Below, one piece after another: positions 20,770 through 32,399 of a stretch of 64,000 nucleotides of DNA. Under the pieces are notes generated by a model. It was not told the DNA's origin. It worked only from the letters and a program-made list of their open reading frames with translations, and made no database searches. Source of the DNA: Girardinichthys multiradiatus. Taxonomy: Eukaryota; Chordata; Actinopteri; Cyprinodontiformes; Goodeidae. The stretch is from positions 9,511,663 through 9,575,662 of the forward strand of contig NC_061811.1 of NCBI RefSeq assembly GCF_021462225.1, written 5' to 3'. How positions within the stretch are numbered: position 1 is the first letter of the stretch; each line of letters starts with the position of its first letter. A program made the position numbers and the translations under genes.

Positions 20770-21982
20770 CAGGTACATCTAAAAAATTTGAATATCGTGA
20801 CAAGTTTTATATTGTCACTCATTTCAGGAGGTAAAAATTATATTTTATGTAGATTATCTTTCAAGCCTTTTTTTGCTGTTTGTGATTATGGTTTACAGAT
20901 AATGAAAACCCTAAATTGTATATCTCAGAAAATTTGTATATTGTGAAAAAGTCAAATATGGCAAACTCATGGAAACACCCTAATCAGCTAATAAACTCAA
21001 AACACCTGCAAAGATTTCCTGAGGCTCTAAATGGTCTCAATCTGGGTCAGTAGGCCACACAATCGTGGGGAAAACTGTTGACTGGACAGAAGACAGTTAT
21101 TAACACCCTTCACAAGGAGGGGAAGTTCATAACTAAAGCAGCTGGTTGTTCACATAATCTGTATCTAAACATATTGATAAAAAGTTGGATGGAAGGAAAA
21201 AGTGTGGTAGGATAAGGTGCACCAGGAACAGCGATAACAGCAGTCTGGAGAAAATTGTCAAGACGGATCCAATCAAGAATTTAGCGGAGTTTCAGAAAGA
21301 GTGAACTGAGGTTGGAGTCAGTGCATCAAGAGCGCAGGTAAATCCTTTTCTGAACCAAAGACGTCAGAAGGGTCTTGCGTAGGCTAAGGAGGAAAAAAAA
21401 CTGGACTGTTGCTCAGTGCTCCAAAGTCCTCTCATCAGATTTAATTAAAGTTTGCCTTTCATTTGGAAATTTAGATCCCAGAGTCTGGAAGAAGAGGGGA
21501 GAGACACAGAATCCACATTGCTTGAAGTCCAGTGTGATTTTTTTCCACAGTCAGTGATGATTTCGGGTGCCATGTCATCGGCTGGTGTGGATCCACTGGG
21601 TTTCCCATTGTCAAAGGTACCAAAAGCTGCTTCAGTGACTGTGGTGTTACTGGTCTGAGCTGAACCCCATAGAGAATCTATAGAGTATTCTCAAGAGGAA
21701 TATGAGAGACACCACACCCAACAATGCAGATGACCTGAAGGCCACTATCAAAGCAACCTGGACTTCCATTACATCTCACCAGAAGCACAGACTGATCTCC
21801 TCCATGCCACGCCACATTGATGCAGTAATTCATGCAAGGAGCCCCAACCAAGTATTGGGTGAGCAATAATCATCAAAATTACAATATATAAAGGCTTTAA
21901 ATGTTTCACTCTGTGTAATGAATCTATATGAGTTTCATTTCTGAAATGAGCAACAAAAAATGTTTTTTATGGATGCACCTCT
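20770..21982 (+). mobile_element. Decayed Tc1/mariner-type transposon
   Basis: Left end CAGGTACATCTAAAAAATTTG is roughly mirrored by TTTTTTATGGATGCACCT near 21980, an AGGTGCATCT-type terminal repeat common in fish. Inside, + strand frames show transposase scraps: WTVAQCSKVLSSD and SFGNLDPRVWKKRGE (compare the SDESKF...FGN...VWRR region), and the C-terminal MPRHIDAVIHARS. Exact ends are approximate. Confidence 0.65.
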
Positions 21983-21989
21983 ACGGGTG

Positions 21990-23430
21990 TATAAATATTT
22001 AAAAAAGTGATTATGACTACAAAACAGCTTCATAAGTTCAATCCATTTCAACCTAAAGGTAACAGAACTTGAAGGACTTCAGCATTATGAAGTGAGTATG
22101 ACCAGACAGCTAAGAGTTAAACCAATTAAAAGATGTACAGTATAGCTTGACATTGTTTGGGAGGATTATGTGTGATCTAGAAGAATGAAGATGGTCAATG
22201 GTCCAGTTGTCATGAGCAGATCACGCACGTGTGACTAATTGGATTTGGAGAGGCATTAGCATTACAGGATACTAAGTAGAAGGTTCATAGCGAGGAAGAC
22301 TAACTCCAGAACAACAAATCAGGTCAAGAGAAGTGTACTTTTGAGTGTGTATGGACATCCACATGTTGCTGCAGACTAACGCTATGTAAATATGTCCCCT
22401 TACTTTAAATGCATGGGGACATGGAGGACAAATGAGGTAAAAACCCTAAACGCATTTGCCGTGAGATTTAACATTTGGTCTGGTAAATATTAGAGGTTTC
22501 ATTGTGTGTGCCAGAAGATAAACAGTTATATTTAATAAATCCCACAAATGTATTACAATGAATGTAATCTGAAGTAATTTTACAAGACAGAAAATCTGTT
22601 CATATCCAGAAATGTTTCATAACATCAATTGTATTCAATTCAGAAATAAATGCAGAATCAAATTAAACTTCATGCATTCCAGTTTGATCTTAGTTTTATT
22701 ACAATGCACTGAAATCCGGCTTAAAATGGTAAAATGTTGTCCATCTAGGGAAACCCAGCCTATTGTACCAAGTCACTGACTTTGCAGCCATCCATCATCC
22801 TTAGCAAGGATATGGCAACTTTTAACAGGAAGAAAGTTCCTGCAAAAACAGGCTCAGTGTCAGCAGCCATCTGCCACGACAGACCTTTTATGTATTTGTA
22901 TGTATTTATTTTTAATTATATGATAATAACAAAACACAATCTCATTAATACACTACAAATTAACACACTAAAAATCTCTCTAACAAAGAACTATAGAAAA
23001 AGATTTTGACAAGTGCAGTTTTTTTTTTTTTTAAAGAAACAGATAATGCCACTTATACACAAACTGATGTTCGAACCCTAGTACAGGACATCTGGGCAAC
23101 TTTTTCAATTTAAAAATTGTCTGAGGTTTAGCAACAGAATATGGCTCTAGTAAGGTTAGATCAAGAACACAGTGAGGACATATTCGTGGTCTCTAATGGC
23201 CTTTTTCTGATGGTCTACCTGAAGTACTCTGGTGTTACAGCCGACCAAAAAAATAAGATCTAAGCTCATGTTAATGTTATGAATATTGCAGCAAAGTAAG
23301 CATTTGAGGCAATCAACATTGGGGCAGCAGCTCAAGGCTTGAACCTTTGCACATATCTCAACAACTGCTGAAACCTCAGAGCATTCAATTAAATAAAACA
23401 CGCAGTGGACAATGTGACCTCCATTGCTCA
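21990..23430. other. Intron of NLR copy 2, no supported feature
   Basis: AT-rich stretch without recognised coding exons. A poly(T) run near 23019-23032 may be the tail of an unidentified retroelement on the minus strand. Confidence 0.4.
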
Positions 23431-23439
23431 TTTGTGTTA

Positions 23440-23678
23440 ATTACCCTCTCTCCTTCTGTAGCCTTCAGTCTCCCTTTCACCAGCTGCTCCAGATTTCTCC
23501 TGATTAGCTCCCTTTATTCATTGGTCCATTCTCCTCCCTACCTCCAGAATTTAAACTCTATGGTTTCCATTGCTCACCACTGGTTGCTACTGTTTGTCAT
23601 GTCCGGCCTGTTTTCTACCTGCTCCATGTTTGTCACTTTGCCTGCGTTTTGAGTTCTGCATCAGACTTGTCAGTCTGC

Positions 23679-23739
<61 letters not shown>

Positions 23740-23809
23740 AGACGATCTTACTCACCTCGTGCCTCCATGGCCTCTGTCTGCAAATTGGTCCAACAACCGT
23801 TATTTGACA
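23440..23809 (+). mobile_element. Partial LTR-like repeat
   Basis: Ends CTGTCTGCAAATTGGTCC...TTTGACA, similar in layout to the ends of the solo LTRs at 15381 and 19606, with a pyrimidine-rich body. The left end and a target duplication were not found, so it is either truncated or misassigned. It contains the ATT microsatellite at 23680-23739. Confidence 0.4.
23680..23739. repeat. (ATT)n microsatellite
   Basis: About 20 uninterrupted copies of ATT. Its translation as poly-isoleucine on the + strand is an artefact. Confidence 0.95.
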
Positions 23810-23912
23810 GTCTTGTTAATTAGGATTATATTATTACTTCCAAACTTTTGATTCAGTCTTTTTATTTAGAAAAAAGAACAGTGAGAATATGATCTTCATG
23901 ATTCCTCTACAG

Positions 23913-23972
23913 TGTGGACTCCAGTGGACAGTCTGCCCAAAACTATCAATACAGCTGGACTCGATATTTATT
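23913..23972 (+). pseudogene. NLR copy 2: linker exon, frameshifted
   Basis: After the acceptor CTACAG it reads VDSSGQSAQNYQ in one frame and then LDSIFI in another: a one-nucleotide loss between them. Length 60 nt against 79 in gene 1. Confidence 0.7.
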
Positions 23973-24125
23973 GTCTGTATATGTGCAACTAGTTTTACAT
24001 CAGTTCTGGTTAGTTATATTTATGCTGTAGATGTACTCTAAGATTTTCATGCTGTCCAATACAGATCTGATATTTTCCTAAATGGTTCCAGTCTTGAGTA
24101 TCATTCTGATGATATTCTGTTACAG

Positions 24126-24351
24126 CTTCTGGAGAAAAGCATTACCACTTTTGTGAAAAATGAGCTGAAGAACATCCAAACGTTTCTGAGCTCAGGTTAC
24201 GCAGAATGCTTAAAGGGTCAGAGGGAGGATGACAACATGCTGAGCCATGATGATGAAGAGCAGAGGAAAAGCAGAGGGGCATTATTTACCATCTCTCTGC
24301 ACTTCATGAGGAAGATGAAGCAGTGGGAGCTAGCTGACAACCTGCAGAGAA
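24126..24351 (+). pseudogene. NLR copy 2: pre-FISNA exon, still open
   Basis: 226 nt, same length and phases as the gene 1 exon. Begins LLEKSITTFVKNELKNIQTF and ends in MKQWELADNLQR before A/GTGAGA. This exon alone is undamaged, but the exons on both sides are broken. Confidence 0.8.
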
Positions 24352-24456
24352 GTGAGAGGGATTCTCTAACGGTTTACTATAACAAGTAAATGACAAATCT
24401 ATTAATATGTGAGACTGTTATTCTTGGTATGTGATTATTAGAACTTTCTGGCACAA

Positions 24457-27400
24457 TCTCCCAACGCTAATTTAAATCTTCTTTAAAGAAGAAGTTCCAG
24501 TGTGTGTTTGAGGGGAAAGATAAGGCAGGAAACCCAACTCTTCTGAACCAGATCTACACAGAGCTTTACATCACAGAGGGAGGAGCTAGAGAGATCAATG
24601 AAGAACATGAGGTCAGACAGACTGAAACATTATCCAGAGAACCACACAGACATGAAACAACAATCAGACATGAGTATATCTTTAAAGTCCCACCTGGAAG
24701 AGATGAACCTATCAGAACAGTGATCACACGGAGTGGCTGGCATTGAGAAAACAGTCTTAACCTAGAAGTTCAGTCTGAACTGGGCTGAAGACAAAACCAA
24801 CCAGGACATCCACTTCATATTTCCATTAACATTCAGAGAGTTGAATCTGCTAAAAGATCAAAAGTTCAGCTTGGTGGAATTGGCTCATCGTTTCTTTACT
24901 CAACACCAAAGACATCTGCAGGTTTGAAAAGGTCCAGGTTCTGTTCATCTTTGATGGTCTGGATAAGTCTCAACTTCCTCTGGACTTCAACAACAAGGAG
25001 ATCCTGACAGATGTTAGAGTCCACCTCAGTGGATGTTGTATTGACAAACATCATCAGGAGGAAATTTCTTCCTTCTGCTCACCTCTGGATAACTACAAGA
25101 CCTGCAGCAGCCAATCAGATCCCTCCTTGGTATGTTGGCATGGTAACAGAGGTCAGAGAGTTCACTGGCCTACTGAAGGAGGAGTACTTCAGGAAGAGAT
25201 TCACAGATGAGGAGCAGACCAGCAAGATAATCTCCCACATCAAGTTATCACGGAGCCTCCACATCATGTGCCACACCCCAATCTTCTGCTGGATTACTGC
25301 TACGGTTCTGGAGGATGTGCTGAAAACCAGAGGGGGAGGAAAGCTGCCCAAGACCCTGACTGAGATGTATATTCACTTCCTGGTGGTTCAGACCAAAGTA
25401 AAGACAGTAAAGTATGATGAAGGGAAAGAAAATGATCCACTTTGGAGTCCAGAAAGTGAGTCTGTCAAAATAAGGTGAGATCTTTCCATGTAATCCATGC
25501 AACATTTAGTAAATGCTCATAGTTAACTCCATAAAAGTTACAATAAATATCCTTATATCCTTATGTGTAATCTATGCAATAATTATTAAAATACACAGTT
25601 GAAGCAGTGGTGAGTGAAACAAGCATGTTGTCATATTCTAGAACTGAGAGACTGGAGAGGCCTGTGTGGAGCCACATATCTGCCACATGTTATCTGTCTT
25701 ATCTTTTGCAAAAATATAAACAGGTATATCCAAAGAAATGATGTATGATGATTTTACATTATTTCACATGTATTAAATGAAATTAGTAACCTTTGATTAA
25801 CAAGTTAAAAGATGTATGATTGAAATGTGGGTAAGAACTGAGAATTAGAGGGAAAAACAATAAGGTTTGGCATTCTCAATCAGCTTTATATGAAAGAGAT
25901 ATAACGTTAATCATTTGTAAAGCATGAATAAAAAGAATGAAGTGATGGTTTTGCAACGATGTTTTAAAGAGAATGCTGAAAGCTGAAGAATGGAATGTGT
26001 AATACTGTGTAAAGTTTAAAACTGAGCAGATTAGGGAAAGAACTGTAGGATGACAAGGAGTGACGAGAGCCGGCTGTATGCTGACATTTAACCTTTTGAA
26101 GGCTGAAGGGAGGATGCGACTACAGCCAGCTGCATGGCTATTACTGGCATCTCCAAGGCTGAGAAACACCATCAGTAGGTCACGATGACCATGACTAAAG
26201 TATTGACCAATAACCAAGAAGCTGAGCTGGATAGGTTGCGCAATAACTGAGAAGCCTAATAAGGGGCTGACTGGCAAAAGCATCAAGCACCATAAAAGCA
26301 ATGCTGAAGGAGGGAACGGGGTTGTTTCCTCGCAGAAGACCAGCGAACAAGATCAGACGGAGAAAATAAGCTTGGATGGAAAAGGAACAGAGACACAGCC
26401 CCACTGATCGACTGCATTAAAAAGAGGATCAGCCCGTGGGCCCAGAAAGGACTGTGCCTCAAAATTAAGAATCTGATTTAATCTAAAGCCTTTTTATCCA
26501 GACAACAGAAGTGAACTTATCGGTGAACAGCTGATTGCTCTAAGTTTCAGGCTTCTGGAAGTCCTGAATCAACTTCATTTATGTCTCTGGGTTTCCTTCA
26601 ACTCTTCAGCCTCTGGAAACTACTGTCTTCAGAGACATATAACAACAAAGTTTCTGTTTAACCATCAAAGCCTGGAGCATCAGTGCCTGCCACTTAAAGG
26701 AAGAAAACTGAAGATTAAGTCGTATTACCTTCAAGAAACCACTTGTTACCAGAAGAAACCTCTCCATCAGGTGCATGGATGAGCCTCTGTCTTCAAAGCC
26801 TCTCCAAACTCACCAGTTTCAGCATCAGGGAAAGACAGGTTGAGTTGATTGATTCATTTCTATAATTGAAATTATTATGTGTTGCCGAATTTAAGCTGTT
26901 ACTGACCCCTGCAAAAGCATTACTAATTAAAGAACGCATATAAAATTCTAGTTAAATCGTGGACATTCAATTATTTGAGTCACCGTATTGTTGGTTTTTC
27001 ATTGGTGGTAAAAAGTCTTGTTGCCTGGTCCTAAGATATTTTAGGAGGTTTTTATAGGTTGCCTTAGCCAATTTTGTTAAAACAGCGCCCTTGGGGCTCG
27101 TGCCGAGCCATTAAAATTAACCTAGCCTATATACCAAGAGCCAGTTGTAAAATTAGGGAATGAGCAGCCGTGAACAAAAGTGACTGTCGACGGTGTGGAT
27201 GACGGCGATAGGCTACTTGGTCGCCTGGACCTCCAGTTGAAGAAGGGCGAGACTTTTGTATGAAGGCTGTCAGAGGCTAGGCGAGTCATTTCCCGACACC
27301 AGCTTAAACAGAACTTTCAGGAAACCTGCTTAGTAAGATCTTTCAGGTTTAGGGAAGTCCGGACCCGTTGGATGGAGAGCTGGATTGAGCAATCCCTTTA

Positions 27401-28192
27401 GACATAGGGAAGTAGGAGGGAGGGGTTAGCTCATCGGACAACAAAATGTCTCTGGGAAAACTGGCTTTTGAGCAGTTGCAGAAAAGAAACCTGATCTTCT
27501 ATGAAGCAGACCTTGCAGAGTGTGGCATCAATATCAGAGCAGCTTCAGTGTACTCAGGCGTTTTCACACAGATATTTAAAGAGAACAGAGGACTATACCA
27601 GCACAAGGTTTTCTGCTTTGTCCATTTGAGTGTTCAGGAGTTTCTCGCTGCTCTTTATGTCCAGCTGACCTTCGTCAAATCTGGTGTCAATTTGATTGAA
27701 GAAAATCACAGCACTTTGGGTTGGTCTAAATTATTTAACAAACCGCATCTAAAATATCTTCACCACACTGCAACTGACAAGCTCTTACAGAGTCCAAATG
27801 GACATCTGGACTTGTTCCTCCACTTTCTCCTAGGTCTTTCCATGCAGAACAATCAGACCCATGGCACAGAGAGGGGGTAGCTCGCTAACCAACCATGGAA
27901 CTCCTGAATATATCAAGAGGATCATAGAGGATCTGCCTGCAGAGAACAGCATCAATCTGTTCCACGGTTTGAATGAACTCAAAGATGATTCTCTAATTGA
28001 GGACATCCAGCAATTCCTGAGTTCAGGGTGGGTTTCCACAGATAAACTGTCTCCTGCTCAGAGGTCAGCTCTAGTCTTCATCTTACTGTCATCAGGAGAA
28101 GATCTAGATGTGTTTGACCTGAAGAAATATTCTGCTTCTGATGAGATTTTTCTGAGGTTGCTGCTGGTGATCAAGTCCTCTAATAAAGCTTT
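24457..28192 (+). pseudogene. NLR copy 2: FISNA-NACHT-HD2 exon, broken and split by an insertion
   Basis: Left part 24457-25471, right part 27442-28192. Recognisable pieces: [20 protein letters not shown] (FISNA), [29 protein letters not shown], then after the insertion [20 protein letters not shown] and [16 protein letters not shown]. Walker A reads GVAGIEKT and Walker B FDGLDK, both wrong at a key residue. Joined across the insertion the two parts keep exactly the codon count of gene 1 in this stretch. The exon ends at TT/GTAAGT. Confidence 0.9.
25472..27441. mobile_element. 1.97-kb insertion of unassigned type in the NACHT exon of NLR copy 2
   Basis: Flanked by CAAAAT on both sides (25466-25471 and 27442-27447; a 5- or 6-bp duplication). 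Removing it restores SPESESVKMSLGKLAF, the same length as gene 1. No open frame of consequence in it. It has a TATA-like CACCATAAAAGCAATG near 26291, and TTGGGGCTCGTGCCGAG near 27091 resembles a retroviral primer-binding or leader region, so a retrovirus-like LTR piece is possible. The ends lack TG...CA and inverted repeats, so the class stays open. Confidence 0.7.
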
Positions 28193-29868
28193 GTAAGTAC
28201 AGTTCAAGTATAGTCAAAATTATTTTATTTTTTCAGTTTCAAACAAGTCATGTCGATAATAGCACCAATTACACGCAATCCCATTAAATCAACTTATGGT
28301 ACAGTGAAAATAAACATCCTAAAATACCATACTTAAAAGTCTTCTAAGGTAGTCAGCCAATTGCATTGCGTCTTGACTGTTTAGGACTTCCTTATCTTGA
28401 GGTACTTTTCAAACAGAGGAGAGAAACTATTGTATTTGAAGATGAGGAAACCCACAGAAAAGCCAAAACCAGGCTACGAGCAGCCATTTCCTGTAACCGA
28501 GGCTTCAGAGGACAGGGCAGAGATGCAGAAAAACAAAGCACTGGGCTATGAATAGTTCTGCGGAGAAATAACAAAGGGAAAAAGCAAACTTTGTCTTTAA
28601 TAATTGCAAATCCTGCATTAAAGGAAAGTATAAAGACAATGTTGTAGTGAAAAGTGATCGGTATGTCCTCCAGCAGCTTGAGATTATTGTAGCGTAACTA
28701 CAGGGATAGCTCTGGAAAACCTAAAGTTATAATATTAACCTTTTTCAGAAAGGAATATTTCAAACTGTATCTCTCTGTATTTCAGATAGATACAGATGAG
28801 TGTTTGGTTCACTGACAAAAACTGGGAGCTGGCTACACAGAAGAAGTGGTTGGTCTGCCTCCCTTGCTACTTTTAGAAACTAGGAACTACCATTAAACCT
28901 GCAGTTTGAGAAATAGTATGTTGTTGGGACAATATGGAACAATCAAGTATTTAATACAACATGCTTCTGTAACAATTGTATGTCAAAAAATTAAATATAA
29001 TTTTTCTAAGAACATGTGTGCTAGCATTTTCGATTAGTTAAAGGCTTGTTAATGGTTTTTGGGCTTTCCTGATAATGCAGTATTAAAGCAACATATTCAT
29101 GTATTTTCTCTGCATTTCCATGGGACAGCAGATTTTCAAGACTTTTTAATGTGAAAGGAGGAGCTCCTGTAAGAATATATTTGATGTGGGATTTAAAGGA
29201 CACGTCTGGTAAAAAATTATGCCAAGTCCTTTAAATTAGGACTGGAGGCCAAATTATTGCCTTCCAAAGGAAGTGACTAAACAAAGTTCTTCCAAAGCTC
29301 TTGTCTGAAGATGGCAGCATCTTGAATGTGAATAAAAGATTTTTGTCTCAATTAAAAAGCAAAAAGATGAAGTCCTAACAGAAGAAACTTACCCCATGGT
29401 GTCTGATAATTTACCAAATGTAGGGTCTGTAATGGGCTGGAACAAACTAAATGTATTGTGCATTTTGCTTTATTGTGACATTTAACAGATCATGGCAGAA
29501 AAGAAAGGGGATCTCTTATCATTTATAAAATTTATTTCTTAACTATTGTAGGCAGGAAGAACCAAATGCTATGACTGTTTAAAGTGAGTAATTCAATTTA
29601 TTGGTTAGCTAAAAGAATATAATAAAACCACCCTATATCTATAGCAGCATGTTTTAGAGCAAGCCCCATTGATGTTACATTACATATGCTGTAATTATAG
29701 AAATAGTGTCCTGTATAAACTATTTAACGATACACATCTTTACCTAAAAATAGTATCACAAGCATTATACTGAATATGTAGAGATTCAGCTAAGGAATGA
29801 GCTCTTTTTGTGAACTTTGTCAGAAATGTTTTTTTCTTAAATGTACCTATAACATTGTTTTCTCTCAG
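28193..29868 (+). other. Intron of NLR copy 2
   Basis: AT-rich intron with one L2 fragment (29020-29203). No other feature recognised. Confidence 0.5.
29020..29203 (-). repeat. L2 LINE fragment
   Basis: Minus-strand frame begins MSFKSHIKYILTGAPPFTLK and continues LLSHGNAEKIHEYVA, clearly the MSFKSHIKQV...FFHLRNI...LSRSDAEKLVHAFV stretch of L2 reverse transcriptase (compare 47860-47985). Short, both ends lost. Confidence 0.7.
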
Positions 29869-30042
29869 GTTGAGTGGCTGTTATCTCTCATAGAAAATCT
29901 GTGAAGCTTTATCCTCACTTCTCAGCTCCCAGTCCTCCAGTCTCAGAGAGTTGGACTTAAGTAACAATGACCTAGAGGATTCAGGAGTGAATCTTCTATC
30001 TGCTGGACTGAGAAATCCAAGCTGCAAACTGGAAATTCTTTG
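29869..30042 (+). pseudogene. NLR copy 2: LRR exon with stop
   Basis: 174 nt, acceptor CTCAG, donor TG/GTAAGG. LSGCYLS then a TAG (29891-29893, where gene 1 has GAA), then [20 protein letters not shown] and [19 protein letters not shown]. The rest of the LRR is well preserved. Confidence 0.85.
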
Positions 30043-30371
30043 GTAAGGCTTCAGTAAGGATTTATTCCTCAATCTTAAACCATCTAGACACTGTTTGTAT
30101 TACAAGTATCATTTATTTTAAACATCTGTTACACCAAAGACTTCTAGTCTAGTTTTCTATTTTCCCTCTGTGAATACCAATACACACTATAATATTTATG
30201 TTCAACATTCAGTTTGTGTAGTTAAGTGACCAGTCTTTTTATTCTATACTGTAGTAACCTTAAAACTGACCTTTTCTTGTATCAGCTTTCACTGATCCCA
30301 GTCCCATTTGAGTCTCAATGCATCAATATATGTTGCTGATGATTTGGATACAGTACGATGTAACTGCTAAC

Positions 30372-30890
30372 AGCATGTTGTGACTGTAACTGTGTGTGCT
30401 CTCTTTCATCCTATAGACTTGAAAACTGTCTGAGTTCATCTGCTTAGCTCTCTTTCTCTCCTTGATGAAGTCACTAAAGGAGCTACTACCATTAATGTTT
30501 TACTTTTCTTTCCAATAGAAAGTACTCCTGGTTCAATGCTCTTGTGTTCTTTTTGGGTCTCTGCTCTGTTCTCTCAAACCCCCAGTCAGCAATAAAGCTA
30601 ATTCTGGTTTTGACACTGAGCCTGGTTTTGCAGCAGGTTTCTTCCTGTTTAAAGGGAGTTTTCATCTCCACTGACTCGATGCAATCTGCTAGGTTTCCTT
30701 AGATAGAAAACCTTTTAACAATTTGAATAATAAACTGAATCTGAAGTGCACTGTTTGATAACTAGGATCAATTGGAATGTATGTACCTGACTTAAAATCT
30801 GTATGATTTGATTGCATGAACATTTTAAAGTGCCTTGAGACAAAGTGTTGTGAATTGGTGCTATATAAATAAAACTGAATTGAATTTAAT
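30372..30890 (+). repeat. L2 LINE 3' region
   Basis: About 520 bp closely matching the 3' untranslated part of the L2 at 48800-49370: CTGCTCTGTTCTCTCAAA, GGTTTCTTCCTGTT, GATGCAATCTGCT...GGTTTCCTTAGA, AAGTGCCTTGAGACA and the tail TGGTGCTATATAAATAAAAC. Confidence 0.8.
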
Positions 30891-30944
30891 GCACAGACTG
30901 ATATAATGTCACTAGTCAACTACCCAATGCCTGCCTCTTGCCCG

Positions 30945-31012
30945 GTGACCACTGGTGATGGGTACCAGCCCCCCGTGACCCTGGAAGAACAAGTGGGTAT
31001 AGATAGATGAAT
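30945..31012 (+). repeat. SINE-like 3' end
   Basis: TGATGGGTACCAGCCCCCCGTG ACCCTGGAAGAACAAGTGGG and a GATAGATGAATG tail match the end of the repeat at 37425-37780 (GGCACCAGCTCCCCTGTGAC). Confidence 0.5.
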
Positions 31013-32399
31013 GTTTACAATGTTTGTGTTGAAGAAAAGCTCAAGAATACATCATTCAGATTGTTTTGAGACTAACTGAAAAATCAACAGCATACAATTT
31101 AAGAGTTTTCACAGTGCTACATTGTTAAGATGGTGTCATTTAAATGAAACTCAGCGTTTGTTCAATGAAGTCTAAACGTTGCAGTGTGCTGAACTTCCAC
31201 AGACTCCCACTAGAGGGCAGCCTCAGGCTGTGCCAGACTGATGTCAGGACAGACCTTCATGGTGTTCACACCCAATGAATTCATTTACAGAGATGTTAAG
31301 CGTTCTTCATTTCTATGTACAGTCTATGATGAGGAATATTTTGTATTTGTTTTTGATAACATTTATGTTGTATAAAGAAAGCAAACCAGTCACTGGTTTG
31401 AGTAGAGAAAGTTTCATCAGCACAGGAACAGGAGATCAGATGTTCTGACTGAGATTTAAACCCTCAGCTGCTAAACAGAGCCATCTGTTTTGTAGCCCCT
31501 CAGTAGCTGTGTTTTCCCAGAGTAACCTCTAAATTATTGTTTACCAGCTGCTGATTCTGTGTAAAAACTGTACAACAGAGATTCAACAAACATCTTCATG
31601 ACAGAAACATCTGATGAAGAGGAGGGCCAATGAAGGTAAACAGCAGCAGCGCTTTCAGTCTGCAGGAACTGTGTGAACTGTGTCAGGAATGTTTGTGGCA
31701 GGGCCACATTCTTCAATCTCCCACTTAGAGTTTAATAAGTGAACTCTGGGCCGGGTCAGAGCTTTGATGAGCTGTGGTATCGGATCAGGTGTTCTGTGAA
31801 AGCTGTGTCTCGATTGATAAAACCTCAGAAATGACAGAAGGTGACGTTTTAGGAGCAGCCAAAGGAGATGAAGGCTGCATGTTTAACTAAAATATGGATA
31901 CAGTATAAAGTTCTTTATATTTTGTTTTCACCCCAGATTCATTATTAAAATGTTGCCAATTTTGAATTATTTTATGTTCTGGTTTTAATTGAATACACTG
32001 AGGAACCAGGTAGTGGCTCTAAAGCTCAAGCTGTGTTAATACCTTGTTTTGGTGCCAACCAGAAACTCTCCAACATGATGTTATAGAATTGATCTCTACT
32101 TTTAATAGGGTCTAAGAGGTAAATTCTCCTTTTTTGTCACATCTTACAGGAGGAGGGAAGAAATATATTTATTTCAAAATGGATTAATTGAAGAGTCACC
32201 CTAACACTTCAACTGAGAGCAAATGCTTATTGGAGATCATTGGAGCTAGACATGACTAGGCTCAAAAACCTATTTGTAATCACAGTCATTTAATTTCTAA
32301 ATAAACAAACATAAAACAAGCACAATAGCTAACTTTATTTAAAGAGGGATTTCTAGAGGGACTGTACATTCAGGGTTCTGTTCATTAAACTGATAAAAA
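31013..32399. other. Intergenic, no supported gene
   Basis: No exon, promoter or clear repeat. If copy 2 once had a SPRY exon in this interval, it is no longer recognisable. Confidence 0.45.

Larger units (their letters stand above)
19399..30042 (+). pseudogene. Tandem NLR copy 2, multiply broken
   Basis: Same exon plan and orientation as gene 1: first exon 19399-19473, repeat exon 20637-20742, linker 23913-23972, pre-FISNA 24126-24351, FISNA-NACHT 24457-28192 (split by an insertion), LRR 29869-30042. Lesions seen: 1-nt loss in exon 1; 1-nt loss in the linker exon; acceptor CAA for CAG at 24454-24456; TAA at 24468-24470; 2-nt loss just before Walker A; Walker A glycine to glutamate (GAG at 24745-24747); TAG at 24763-24765; Walker B DE to DK (AAG at 24965-24967); 2-nt loss near 25016; insertion 25472-27441; frameshift near 27850-27880; TAG at 29891-29893. 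No SPRY exon follows. It cannot make a normal NLR. Confidence 0.93.

Noticed and set aside
23680..23739. Regular array that might suggest CRISPR
   Set aside because: Simple trinucleotide repeat without spacers, in a vertebrate genome.
23570..23851. Poly-isoleucine protein
   Set aside because: Translation of the (ATT)n microsatellite.
25876..26301. 141-codon minus-strand frame in the 1.97-kb insertion
   Set aside because: Hydrophobic, low-information translation with no known domain; not enough to call a gene.
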